Notes under the pieces: generated by a model
The model's database searches: none
Told to the model about the DNA's origin: nothing
What the model saw: the letters and a program-made list of their open reading frames with translations, nothing else
Shown: piece by piece, positions 37,623 to 49,600 of the stretch
How positions within the stretch are numbered: position 1 is the first letter of the stretch
How the letters are laid out: each line of letters begins with the position of its first letter
Assembly: GCA_013397865.1 (NCBI GenBank)
Contig: VZTI01004088.1
Span: forward strand, 3,920,322-3,984,321
Length of the DNA: 64,000 nt
Direction: 5' to 3'
DNA from: Struthidea cinerea
Lineage: Eukaryota > Chordata > Aves > Passeriformes > Corcoracidae
Position numbers and translations under genes: made by a program

Positions 37623-38826
37623 GCTCCACAGCTGCTGGTTCCCTTGGTTGGGGTGAACTGAATTGTGCTCTAGGTTGCATTGGCTGGATTTCTGCTGACT
37701 GCAGCAGGCAGATGAACAACTGATGAATGTGTGCCTGCTTAAACATAGATAACTGTGTTTAAATAGCCTAAACACAAAAATAGATTCTGAATGGTCAAGA
37801 ATTAACTTTTGGAATTTGAAAAGATAGTGGCAGAAGCTTCTTTTCAGAACCAATACAGAGCAATCAGAGTATCTATTAAGTTTAAAGGCCTCATGGGTGT
37901 TTTTCCTATGAAAGTATGAGGGGAAACAGTTATTTATCTGATATACAAAAATTAACATATAAGGCAGACCAATTAACAAATGACCTGTCAGACAGGTTCC
38001 CAAAGAAAAGCAGAGTCTATGGCTTTGTGGTTTTTAAATGCTAGAAGACACACTTAATGATCGATAGGCTGTTTGCAGGAGGTGAACTGGAGCTAGATAA
38101 CATCACCACAGTTTTTGGCTGCTCTGATCCCAATAGCTTTGTGGGGCAAGATTTCCCATTCCTCATTAATGTAGAGCTAAAAGGAAAGAGGTGTGCTTTT
38201 TCTTTCAGTAATAGATTTTTCAGGTAGTAAAGGCTGAGTTTTATGTGCTGTTTCTCTGCTACAGCGCTGGCCTTGTTCTACTGAAGACAGAGGCGCAGCA
38301 GCATTCACATGTGCAAAATTTAATTACTCTGATTTATCAAGCAATTATTTTTCCTACTAGTTTTATTTAACTGTGGGAGATCTCATCCTTTCTTTGAGCG
38401 TAATGAGTGCATTTGCTTCGGGAAGCAATTTGCCATTCACAGATGAATTCTCTTTAACAGTGATTTTGCCTTTATTTTTCATTTTCAAATGAAATTACAT
38501 TCTCAATTTGTTAGTAAATTTGAGCAGTAAATTTCTTAGTATATATGGGAACAGTGAATTCTTTATTGCATGATGACAGAGCTTCTGCAGGAAAGCGATT
38601 CCCATCAAAATCTTCCTTCTAAAATTGATAAGCCATGCTGGTGGAAGATGGAAATTTTGAGTTTGAACCACCAGGCTGGGGAAGACCTCCTATTCAGAGT
38701 TTCTATATCCTGCATGACAGCACTTAACTTCTAATCTATAACATAAATTATAATCACCACTTCCATTTTTCAGCCATATAAGTGAATTAAGGAGTGTTCT
38801 GTTTCAGAACATTTATAGAACAGAAA
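37623..38826. other. Non-coding DNA, no gene recognised
   Basis: No repeat or exon is recognised; the minus-strand 127-codon frame at 37620-38003 resembles no family. The 38330-38560 part, with repeated AATTA and AAATGAAATTA motifs, has the look of conserved non-coding sequence, but this cannot be tested without an alignment. Confidence 0.45.
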
Positions 38827-38870
38827 CATTTATATCAAGTACTTTATATCCAAAGTACTTGATATAAATG
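38827..38870. repeat. Perfect 19-bp inverted repeat (hairpin), 6-bp spacer
   Basis: CATTTATATCAAGTACTTT (38827-38845) and AAAGTACTTGATATAAATG (38852-38870) are exact reverse complements around the spacer ATATCC. Just upstream, CATTTATA occurs once more and TTCTGTT/AACAGAA form a weaker inverted pair. The arms are too short for a normal microRNA precursor. A perfect 19-bp match at 6-bp spacing is not expected by chance in 64 kb. Confidence 0.95.
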
Positions 38871-39882
38871 CCAACATCAAGGAGATGGTTTGAGTCGCTA
38901 ATTGTCAGGCTTGCACAAGCTTTTAGCTCATAGTTTCAATAAGGGGACACCATGTCATTTTGTTACTATTACCTCTGGGTAACATAGTGCTTGCAGTGTT
39001 GTGATTCTCATTCCCATTTAGAAGCATCTATCTCTTCCTTGCATCATGAGAAGGGTTTGTTTGCACTGTCTATGCCTGCGGTTTCTTCTGAGGGATCAGA
39101 TAAATCAAAGGAGGTGAATCTTATTCTGGAAATACAGGCTCAACGGAGAAGTGGGTTAGTTAGGTTGTCCTGCTTCTGCTGTCCTGGCAATAAAGGCAAA
39201 CATTCTTTTTGAGCATTTAAAAAGAACCATTACTGAAGAACCCTTATTTACAGAATGGCTGGGTTTATATCAGTCAAAGATGTGACTTGCATATAACATA
39301 ACTCCAGATTTCAGTGGTGAGGGCCTAGAATCTGACAGCAGCCCTCACTGGGCTGCGGAAGCTGTTTCCTCCTGGTTTTGCCTCCATTCCCTGTCTTTCT
39401 TTGCACATTGAACATCTTCCAGTATTTTGTCTATTTTTCTTTTAAGCATATTCCATTGGAAACTTCTCTTTTTCTCATTTTATATTTCAAATTATCCATT
39501 CTAAACTACTGTGCTAAATTGGTCTTTATAATTTCCAATTCACGTGGAGCATCTCATCATGTTCTCCATTTTACCAAACCGCCTTCTACTTTTTTGTATC
39601 ACTGCTTATCACATACATACAGGGTTGCATCTCACAAAGTCTGTAACTTTCACCAGATTCATTTCCCACACTCGTAACAGCAGAAAACAGCCTAATTTTC
39701 ATTAGAAAAGCAATCCAGTTGGAACAAAAATAATTAGGATACATCAGAAAAAAAAGCTGTGTGTACTGTTACAGGAGAGAAAATGCTCTTCACATGGAAT
39801 TTTCTTCTTTTCATTCTTGAATGCTTCAGAGTTTTCGCTTGATTCACGGTGATAAGATGCACTTAATGTAGTTGCAATCTAG
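38871..39882. other. Non-coding DNA, no gene recognised
   Basis: No gene or named repeat. The pyrimidine-rich stretch 39360-39680 could be a very old repeat but shows no diagnostic block. Confidence 0.5.
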
Positions 39883-40050
39883 AAATCACAGGATCTCACA
39901 GAATCACAAGAGCTGAAACTTGAACGGGCCTCTGGAGACTGTGCAGTCCAAACTGGTGCTCAAAGCAGGGCCAACTGCAGCATACTGCTCAGGGCTGAAG
40001 ATTCTATAACATATCTGGGCAATGTGTTGCAGTATTCAACAGTATTCAAT
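39883..40050 (-). mobile_element. CR1 LINE 3'-terminal fragment
   Basis: On + it starts AATCACAGGATCTCACAGAA (39884-39903), the reverse complement of a CR1 tail, then continues through GGGCCTCTGGAGA and the CTGCTCA-type 3' UTR blocks to about 40050. It is diverged, shows no coding sequence and is 5' truncated. It is the first of a run of CR1 3' ends in the same orientation. Confidence 0.8.
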
Positions 40051-40090
40051 TAATCTGTTTATGACGTCTAGATGGTAAGGCCAAGAAAGC

Positions 40091-40330
40091 ATTAGAACCA
40101 TGTAGTTTAATCTCCTTCAGAAAAAAATAATAAAGACATTGTCAGTCATTTCTGCATAAAGCCACATATATTATCTGTTACAAGACAGTATATTTCATAG
40201 GATAACCTTGTATCTCCAAATGCAGCTAGGAGTAATTGAGACTCTACAACATCCATTGGTGATTTGTTCTAGTAGTTATTTGCCTCTGCAAAAACAGAGA
40301 GAAAAACAACTGAAAGGACACAGAAAATAA
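40091..40330 (-). mobile_element. Ancient CR1 (L3-like) 3' fragment
   Basis: Read on +, this follows the 3' region of old amniote CR1 lineages as I remember it: an ATGTAGTTTAATCTCCTTC block near 40100, a TTCTGCATAAAGCC block near 40150, then GAGACTCTACAACATCC and GATTTGTTCTAGTAGTTA (about 40240-40280). Divergence is high and no frame survives. It appears to be a separate insertion from the neighbours on both sides. Confidence 0.6.
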
Positions 40331-40369
40331 AACAGGTAGAGACCCAGGATGCCAGCTCCCTTAATCTGA

Positions 40370-41380
40370 AGCTGTGTCATTTATGCCTAAGCATTTTTTG
40401 ATAGGTGTTTGTCTACCTTTTCCTTGATAAACTTCAGTGATGGAGACTGAGCTGTTTTGTGAACAACTTTGTTTGTGCAAAAGATTTTCCAACTCCTGGC
40501 TTTGAATTTTCCTTGTTGATATTTATGTGTGAAACTTCTTGCTTTATCCCTAGTGTTCATGGAGAATTGCTTAGTCTCTTCCTTACAGCTACTTTTTTCA
40601 TATCTGAAAACTGTTAAAGTTCCTTTCAGATTTCTTTCCTTTAGATTACATGACCCATTCAACCCTTCTTGAACAATATTTTATTGAATTCTATCATTCG
40701 TTCTGGTCTCTTAACCCCTTCCAGATGACCTAGACTATTCTCCAGGAGTAGTGCTTGTAACTGAAAACCTACTCCAGTGGATGCTGCACCAGCTCTTACA
40801 GCCAGCCTTTCATTTAGGCAGTAGGTTTGCTTTTGGCAATGTTATTGGCACGTGCTCACATCTGATCCATTTTAATCCACAGATCTTTTATGGCAGAGCA
40901 GATCTGTCATTTCCTATCCTCTATCTGCGTAGTGTAATTTAAATGCAGACTTTTTTTCTTTTCCCTCTAATCTCAATCCTAGTTTTGCAGGAATGTTCTT
41001 TAACCTTTTAAGATTATTTGGAGTTTTATTCCTAGACCTTTCAGTGCCTGAAACTTCTGCAATTTTGATATTATCTCTGTATATAACTATTATATCTATA
41101 ATGGCATATAAGTGATTTATGAAAATATATTATAATATCAGATTCTGCAATATTGTATTTAAATATACTTTCATTTTGAATGGAATATCCCAAAATAGTT
41201 GTTGATGCAACTTCCAGCTCTGAAAGCCATAAAATTGCATATTTGTTGAAACCAGGACAGCCTACCACATAAAAATTAAGTATATACTTACTATACTTTT
41301 TTTTATGTTCTTCCTTGACAACTGCTAGTGGCTTCTATCAGAGAAAGGATACTCAAATCAGTGAAGGTTAATTTTGACTT
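40370..41380 (-). mobile_element. Ancient CR1 LINE, 3' half (split by a younger CR1)
   Basis: This is a very diverged minus-strand CR1. Ordered anchors on + are GATAGGTGTTTGTCTACC (40400-40417), TCAGTGATGGAGACT (40434-40448), CATATCTGAAAACTGTTA (40599-40616), an ACTCCAGTGGATGCTGCACC block near 40770-40790, and ATTTTGATATTATCTCTG near 41063-41080. They occur in the order and spacing of a CR1 3' UTR and reverse-transcriptase C-terminal region. The sequence stops at about 41380, close to RT motif A, where a younger CR1 begins, and resumes past 42260. No reading frame remains. Confidence 0.7.
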
Positions 41381-42234
41381 ATAGGATCAGAGCATCATTT
41401 ACAATGGAAAGGGCTCCTCAGATCAAGTCCAGTCATCAACCAGGCACTGCCAAGCCCTCCCCTAAACCATATCCATAAGCACCACTCCACATGTCTTTTA
41501 AATACTTCCAGGAATGGTGTTTACACCACATCCTTGGGCAGCCTGTTCTAATGCTTGACCACCCTTTCGGTGAAGAAGCTTTTCCTAATATCCAATCTAA
41601 ACCTCCCCTGGTGCAACTTGAGGCCATTTCCTCTCGTCCTGTTACTTGTTACATGGGAGAAGAGACCGATCCCCACCTGGCTACAAACCTCTTTCAGGTC
41701 GCTGTAGAGAGTGATAAAGTTGCCCTTGAGCCTCCTTTTCTTCAGAGTAAACAGCCCCAGCTGCTTCAGCTGCTCCTCACAGGACTTGTGCTCCATTGCC
41801 CTTCTGTGGACACACTCCAGCACCTCAATGTCTTTCTTGTCATGAGGGGCCCAGAACTGAACACAGGATTCAAGGTGTGGCCTCACCAGTGCCAAGTACA
41901 GGGGGACAATCACTGCCCTGGTCCTGCTGGCCACACTGTTGCTGACCCAGGCCAGGATGCCATTGGCCTTCTTGGCCACCTGGGCACAGCTGGCTCATGT
42001 TCATGTGCTGTCAACCAGCACCCCCAGGTCCTTTTCTGCTGGGCAGTTTTCCAGCCACTCTGCCCCCAGCCTGTAGAGCTGCAGCGGTTGTTGTTGACCC
42101 AAGTGCAGGACCTGGCACTTGGCCTTGTTAATTTCATAGCATTGGCCTTGACCCATGGATCCAGCCTGTCCAGATCCCTCTCCAAAGCCTTCCTACCCTT
42201 CAGCAGCATGACACTCCCACTCAGCTTCATGTTA
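41381..42234 (-). mobile_element. Younger CR1 LINE inserted in an ancient CR1
   Basis: A minus-strand CR1 of about 850 bp, 5' truncated, running from its 3' end at about 41381 to a point just inside the reverse-transcriptase core (KLSGSVMLLKGRKALERDLD near 42230-42170). Two overlapping minus-strand frames (41548-41979 and 41910-42230) carry it with a frameshift between them, so it is not functional. The 3' tail is decayed, but VRPHLESCVQFWAPHDKKDI and similar strings are clear. A 256-codon plus-strand open frame across it is an antisense artefact. It is about 96% identical to the copy at 20871-21137 over 267 bp. Confidence 0.92.
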
Positions 42235-42264
42235 TCTTGTGACCAACAACTCCTCTTGTGACCG

Positions 42265-43620
42265 GTTGTTTTTGTCTTATTTATTTTTCACTGTTACACC
42301 TTAGCAAATATGATCTCATACAAAGAATTCGATTAATTTACTATGATTTGGTATTGAAAGGTCCATGCAGTCATGACTTTTCTGTGTTTTAGGTGTCTGT
42401 GAATTGTTTGTTTGACTCTTCATTGCAGGATTTTTCTAAAACTGAAAGTAGGCTGAGTGGTTTTCTCTCCTCTAGCCTGTCTATCCTCTCTTTTCCTTTT
42501 TTTTTTTTTAAATTAGATGTAGGAGTGGCCTTTCCAAGTTTTGTGGAGCCTAATTTATTTTTGACAGGTTTTCAAAACATAATCATTTATCATCTGCGGG
42601 ACAAAAGGCAGGCTTAAGGAAAATACCTACAGAGAATTTCCACTGAACCTATCTTAGAACCTCTCATTTACCTATTTTCCAATCTGTTTGTCACTGTTCT
42701 GGTTTTATTACTCGTCTCTATCTCTGCAGCTCATTTTCTAAGCTGTAAGATCACAGTTGACATTTTTAGTGATGATAGAAGCAAAGATGACATTAACACT
42801 GTGACCTTCTCAAGATTCCTGCTGAGGAACAGACCAGCATTTTTCTTAGTATTCTAATACTAATGACATAAATATGCAGTATTTTCTCCTACTTGTCACA
42901 ATGTTTCACCTTTCTCATTTTATTCCCAGACTGCTGACACTCTAGTTCAGGATACTTTGTGCCTATCAGTTGTCCTTTTTTGCTCCTTTTGTTTGTTTTA
43001 ACAGCAGTACCAGCCCTCTCCAATTCCTATTCCCCTTTTTACTGACATTATGTAAAAATCTAGCACTTCCACCTCCAAGTGTTTCTTGCACTCTGCTGTC
43101 CTAAGCTCCATGATTTATGATGTTTATGTTCTCCCTTCTAACCGTCTGAGGCTTGTTAATTCTGTCATCTATTTCATGGTCACTCTGACAGGTTGCTTTG
43201 CATCTGCACAAGCTCAACCTGTTCTTCCAGGCTGGCCAGAAACACAGTCAGAGGCCCTTTCCTTTACTTGCTTTCTTTACTTATTCTAGAAATGGATATG
43301 TCACCATAACACTTTGTAACTAAATGTTCCTGTTTCCCTCCTTTCCAAGTGGTCTGGATGGTGAAAGAGTCCACATCAAACCTGTCCTGTGTTCTTCACA
43401 TTTTTGCTGGTTGCCCAGAAAATGCATCATCCACCTTATTTTTGTGACCAGACCCAAAACATGACAATGTCCTTTTACCTTCAACATTTTAGCAGGTTTT
43501 TATTCCTACATCACCTGGGATTCAGAATAATATCAGTTATCCTTGATACACAGAGAACGTGTCCTTTGTTTTATTTTGCAGTGAGAGCTGAACAAGATAT
43601 ATAGACTTATGTCTGCTAAA
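42265..43620 (-). mobile_element. Ancient CR1 LINE, 5' half (split by a younger CR1)
   Basis: This continues the old minus-strand CR1 upstream of RT motif A. Ordered anchors on + are GGTCCATGCAGTCATGACTT (42360-42379), AGGCTGAGTGG (42450-42460), GATGATAGAAGCAAAGATGA (42771-42790) and TTTCATGGTCACTCTGACAG near 43172. From about 43430 to 43600 it resembles the endonuclease-proximal part. Order and spacing fit the N-terminal RT and linker part of CR1 ORF2. With 40370-41380 this makes an old element close to ORF2 length, far longer than the usual 5'-truncated copy. All frames are destroyed, and the 5' limit is vague. Confidence 0.65.
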
Positions 43621-46600
43621 CAATTAAATTAGGCAGTATTGAAGCATTCAAAGTCTGGTACCTTCTGAGTCAAATTATCTGTTGGTATAAATCCGATGAC
43701 TTCAAAATGGTTTCTTAAGCAGAAGATGACCTATATTTTCCCCTTGAAAATGAACAAAAAATATATGTATTTTCTTAAAACCTGAAGTTAAGTTTTGATT
43801 TGAATTTAGGAAATCACAAAACATTTGGACATGTTTACTGACCCATGTATTTTTTACTTTAAACGATATAGCCAGGGTAGTTCATAGACCAGAAGTAGTA
43901 TTATTGCAGAGAAAAATAAACAAGACTGTGAGAGCAAAGACAAAACCCAGTACAAAGAAAATCACTTTTCAGATCTTGTGGCTACTACATTATAGGGCAA
44001 TGAGGATTTCCCTTTTATATGATTAATTCCGATTTTAATAAGTAAGTTCTTCTGCAAAACTGCACTCAATTTTTCATCATTAATACAGAAGTTAAAAAAA
44101 TGTTCTTTCTCAAGATGAATGGAGAAAAAATATAATATTATTGACTTTCTTAAAACTATCTCATATGATGGATTTATGAAATGAAAATAATATAGAAATT
44201 CCTTAGACTGTGACAGGAAACACAAATCAAGTGAATGGAAAGGCAGTTGCACTGAAATAAAGACATTTCAGAAGATAATGGGTTCACTACAAAAGGGTCT
44301 TCTGTTGACTACTTCCTATAATTCTGTTTTCAGTGGAGCACCTGACAAGAGACAGGCAAAGATGCATGTGGATACATCATGTTTTTGTTCACTGGTAGCT
44401 GAAGATGTATTAGGGCTGTAGGCAAACCTAATGCAGTGAGGGTTGGAAGGATGGAAAATTCTTTGTCCAACCTGGATTACTGTTTCCTGGTTAGTACAAA
44501 ACCAAAAGAAACCAAGACAAACCTACATAGGTGACTTACTAATGCTTTAGTTCTGATTTAACACATTTAGCTAAAGGGGAAAGATTATCCAGTCACAGTG
44601 ATTAGAGGCATAATACCTAGAAAGATCAATCAGTTGTGTCTTCTGGGTCTCAAATGTGATCAGGAAAGGTCTACTAGGTTGTGCGAAGGTTTGTTTAGTT
44701 CTATATTACCTTTTTACCATTTCAAATAATTTTTCTGGAAAAGAAAGCATTGTGCCAGGGAGAACATTTTATGGCTTAAGGTGATCTGTTGACTGGAAGT
44801 CTCGGAAACACATGGAAAGGATGACCTAGGATTCAGCCACATCTTACCATGGCTTTGAAAAAGGTATTCACACTCAGTGCTGGTGTCCAGGCTTGTGGGT
44901 TTGCACAGCAACATGGGTTTGTGCAAAGAATTATAGATGAAGATATTTTCATTAAATTCAATGATCTGATGTAAAAAATATTTCTCAAGGAATACAAGAG
45001 ATTATCTTTAGTAATGACAGTAGGCCTGAACACATGATTACTCACGTTGCCTTGTATTACTCCTTGTGGGAATTGCTAAATGTTTCTTCTTGCAGTCAAA
45101 AAAGAAAAAAAAAAAACTTTGTTTTCTGGTAAAATTTTTTCCCTCCACCATTGTTTTTTTTTATTTTTATTTTAATAAAAATTTGGGGCTATAATAGGAA
45201 GGAAAAGGGGTGGGCAGAAAATTCTGGCAATGCTATTCTTAGAATTGGTGTTTTATTACTATTCTACTCAGAGATACAAATTCCCAACAGGAAAGAATGA
45301 GAAAATAAGGAAAATTTCCCAAAGGTCATAAAACTGGAGCAAAATTTCCAATGCCTGCAAAAGCATCACCCCAGATAGGCAGAAGTATGTCTCAAATAGG
45401 CATTCACCTTTTTATGTGGAAGTAATTGATTCATACTATTTAAAACCTGTCCTAACTGGAGAAAATTTGTAAGTCTCACTTGAATTCACAGAAGTCGATC
45501 TCAAAAAACATGTTCACAGAGCAGCAGATACCACAACTGAAAACATCTTCAGAAATTCCATTTTAGAGCGCTTGAATAAAGCCCTTCTCTGTATTAGATC
45601 CTCATCCCTGCTCTTTTTAACTAAAGCACATCTTATGCCTCATGTGCATTGGAAATCAAATTCAGGAGTTACGTAATTTGCTACAAGAGAAATGAGTGAC
45701 TGCCTTAAGGGGTCATTTCCCATTCTGCTACTTCACAATAAATCTGAATGAAATCCTATTCCAATGAAAGTAGTCACTAGAGGGAAATAGAACAGAATTT
45801 TATCTCAAAATTTTAATGCTAAAACAGGAAAATGAAAAGTCACCATTCTAAAAGTGCTTTTGGTGCATCTGCCCTACTTTACAATAATTTAGAAGTTCAT
45901 GTATTTCCTTAAATTGAGCAATTACAATTTTTTTATTTAAATGCAAAAACCTAAAAAACCCTTTATAATAATTTTTGAGATCATGGGAAAAACCAGACTA
46001 GAGGAAAAATATTATTTATTTGCTATAATTTCCTCAAGCATAGGCCAACAGAACTGCTAAGATGAAATTTGCTTGTTGCCTTATTCTTTGTAACATGCCC
46101 TTCTGAGGGAAAACCATTCAGCTTTCCAGTTGTTGATGGGCAAGGCATCTCTGCTGTGTGTTGAGTGAGGCTGTGCATAATATGAGTTCTAAAACTGTTA
46201 GATTGATAGAGAGGAATTTTTTAGGAGCTATTCCTTTTATTTTTTTTCCTTTTTTTTTTTTTTGTTATAGGAAAAATAACCCTTTTTTTGATATGGGAAA
46301 CTCATATCAGCATTTTTAACTTTTCTTTCTTCTTATCTAATAGGTATTCTCTTATGATTTATTAAGAGGTACAGAGCATGTATTTCTGCTAAAACTGTAG
46401 AGAAATCAAGTACTGTAACAATGAAATATTGTATGAAAGGATAGAGAAATATTTATGCAGATTCTTGTGGAATTTTTATGTGTTTGCTGCATATAAATTA
46501 GCCCTATAACTTCACTAGGGAGAGACAAGAATAAATAAGTTCTTAGAGCAGAAAAAGTTGAAGTTTTAAATAACTTGCCGAAGGACAAAGCTGAAACAAA

Positions 46601-49600
46601 AAAGATAACAAAACAAAAAGAGGAAAAATATCTATTTTATTTGTTATGAATACCACTGAGATTTCTGATACGTACTTGAAAGTGTAAGGTTTGTGAGATG
46701 AACAGCATTCTAAGAAATGGGCATATTGGAGGAAACATTTCTGTAAATTTGATATGAGTGAGGGTTCTCTCCTTGTTCTGGATTTCATCACAAAAGCTTG
46801 GTGGAATTCTGCTAAATACTAACTTATTAAGAAAATTTTGCAATACCGTATAAATGAGAAAAGAATTTGCTTTATTTTGTTCAGCTTGAAACAGTTTAAA
46901 TCAGAAATAAAACTTCATAATGATCACCCATGCAATGGTATTGTACTTTATGAGAATTGGTTGGGAAAAGCTTGTACAGTAGATTTTAAAAAGAGACATA
47001 CCATGTCAGAGATGAAATAGATTACACAACTAGGTATTTGTTCTTGGTATGTGTTCATACAAATTATTTTTCACTCTATGAAACAAAATATATTTTTGTG
47101 AAAATATTCCTAGTTGGTTCTCTTCATCTTCATGAGCATGTGTATAATACATTAAATTACAAAACAAAACAACACAAAACAGTATTAGAAGACCATTAAA
47201 GTTGCAAAGAAAAAAAAACCCCAAACTTGGATATAGAAGATTATTGAAAGAACCCAGAGTATTACACTTCCTGATAACCTTAAAGAAGACTGTTGAGCAT
47301 GCAACTTACTGTGTATTGTACTAGGGTTGCATTTATGGGCTGATGTTTTCTAGTAAATGGCACCTTCCTCATAGATTATCAATTCTCTAAAATATGGTTA
47401 TTATCCCATGACCCCTCCAGTTCTCCCTTCCTCCCCCCACCCCAACATCACTTGCACATATTAGAAGCTGTAATTTATTAAATATATGGGATTTCAAAAG
47501 GCATGGACAAACATTTTTCCATTTACCATAATTTATCTGTGAAAATACTACCTGGTCTTTATTTTCTGCTGAGTTTCATGTATATTTTTAAGATCATAAG
47601 GAGATCCTATACTGAGGAATTAGTATATGCAAATAGCATTCGAAACTGCTACACTCATGGTTCTATTAAGATTGTATATGCAATTATAATGCTGTCACTG
47701 ACTGACTTTGAGGATCTTAATCTTCCATTTTAAGACTATTTGGTGGCAGCTGTTCGATAAAATAAGTACTCGATATATCATTTGAAAAACTTAGCAGAGA
47801 ATAATATGATTATCTAAACCTGACTGCAGAAAAAATATGTGCAGTTAGAAGGAAATAAGCCTATGTAGACAAGAAGAACTTCACAGGCTGTGTTGTCACA
47901 GGAGATAATTGCTCTTCACAGAATATAAATATATTTTTCATCCAGTATTAGGTGTCATAATACAGAGGAAAACTCACAAGTGAAGTGTGGGAATTATGTT
48001 TTCACAAAAAGGCATAGCCTTTAAACATACATCTTCTAGGGCAAAGTCATTCAACATTTATGGAACTGTTTGAGTTTTCCAACAGGTCTAGGCATATGTC
48101 TGCAAAACTAAACCTATAAAAAGTGATTTAGTGTGACACTCCTTGTGCACCAAGACAGCCAACCCCCCCTTCACTGACTGTAGACCTCACCCTGTTCAAG
48201 CTACTGGAACAGAGCTGGCAGAGACATGGGGCCTCCTCAGAAGGGGTCACTGCCCAGAGACTGCTGTTGGAGAGAGGCAAATAATGTTCAGCTGGGAAAT
48301 TACTGTGGGACAGCAAGCCCAGATCATGGTCTCTGGTGTCTTTGCTGAGCTAAGTTTTTCCAAAACCTTCAGCCGTAATATTCACAGAACCTTAGTCCTG
48401 ATGTCTCCCGTAAATGTCAGGCTCATAATAGCATTACAAGCTAATTCAGGGACTCTGCTTACATTTTCAAGCAGCTGAAAGTATCTAGCCTTTGACCATT
48501 GTCCTTCTCTAACTAATTCAGTTTAATGGTAAACAACTAAAAACATATTGTTCATTAGAGCTGCTATGCTAAAAGCAAAGAAACAAGTTTTTTCTTTCCA
48601 TATGCAGAGAATTCCCAATCAAGAGAGCTTATAAAAGAAGTTATTTCCCAACATATGTAGGAGAAAAATATATAAAAATAATAAGAAATTACCAACTGTG
48701 AAGTTAAATACAGAATTTAGGAAGATGCTGTGTTAGCACAAGAAATTAATTCTTCAACATAAAATGGCAATAGAAAAGCTTGAGCTTTTATGGCTCCTTT
48801 GAAACCAGTAGCTAAAATATTTCATGAAATTTAACTATTTAGGAGTATTTAGAATTCAAAACAACTCTTGTGTAAAATGATCACGTTACTTAAGGCTGCC
48901 CAACAACAAGAGCTTGAGATGGAGTGCAGAGAAAAATACATTACTCAATTCAAACTCTAGAAATTATTTTATATAGTAAGAAGGCAATTTCCTGGGCTGG
49001 ATTTTTTCCAAGGTTGTGGATTTGTCACCTGAATCTTATGGGAAAAACCACACGATCTTTCATGAGCACAAGTTACCATGACCTTTGCTTTAGTGCCTCA
49101 GGACAGAAGATTCAGAATATCTGCTCCTGACAATGTGCTGGTACAGTACAGGTATGGGTGCCTGGATACTATTTATTCCTTTCTTGAGTCTCTGGTTTTG
49201 TTTTTCTTGGATAAACATAAGAGATATTAAAAAAAGTAGAATAACTATAAAAAAATCAGGTAGATTAGAGTCAAATAGTGTTACTTTCTGGTGCAGATTG
49301 TGAGTTTGCAGACCTAAAACCCCCTATTTTGTAATGCATATGGTACTAGCATTTCCAAAACTGAAATTTTGCTTCCTGGCTTCATAAAATGGTGGGACTC
49401 TTTAAAATTCAGTATGGCAAATGTGCAAAGCATTGTGCCAGAACCCAGTGTGATTCCAAGGATGAGGATAAAAGTCCAAACTAAAGACCAAACAACAGAA
49501 TATTCTCTAGGAAGAAGAAAGAGCAAAACAAATCAGTGGCAGTCTGTGGACTGAAAAGCAAAAACTTTCTTATGAATAGAACTGTTTGACTTTAGACAGT

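Noticed and set aside
41491..42261. 256-codon open frame on the plus strand
   Set aside because: It is the antisense of a minus-strand CR1 whose reverse-transcriptase sequence is clear on the other strand. The frame is open by accident.
42235..42263. TCTTGTGACC repeated at 42235-42244 and 42254-42263, considered as a target duplication of the young CR1
   Set aside because: Both copies lie on the same side of the element and the other end (about 41381) has no matching copy.
45570..45620. GAATAAAGCCCTTCTCTG, like an LTR polyadenylation region
   Set aside because: No TG...CA boundaries, target duplication or GC-rich U5; a single AATAAA in AT-rich DNA is uninformative.
48143..48478. 111-codon plus-strand frame
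   Set aside because: No domain or family resemblance and no flanking gene structure; the length is within chance for 64 kb in six frames.
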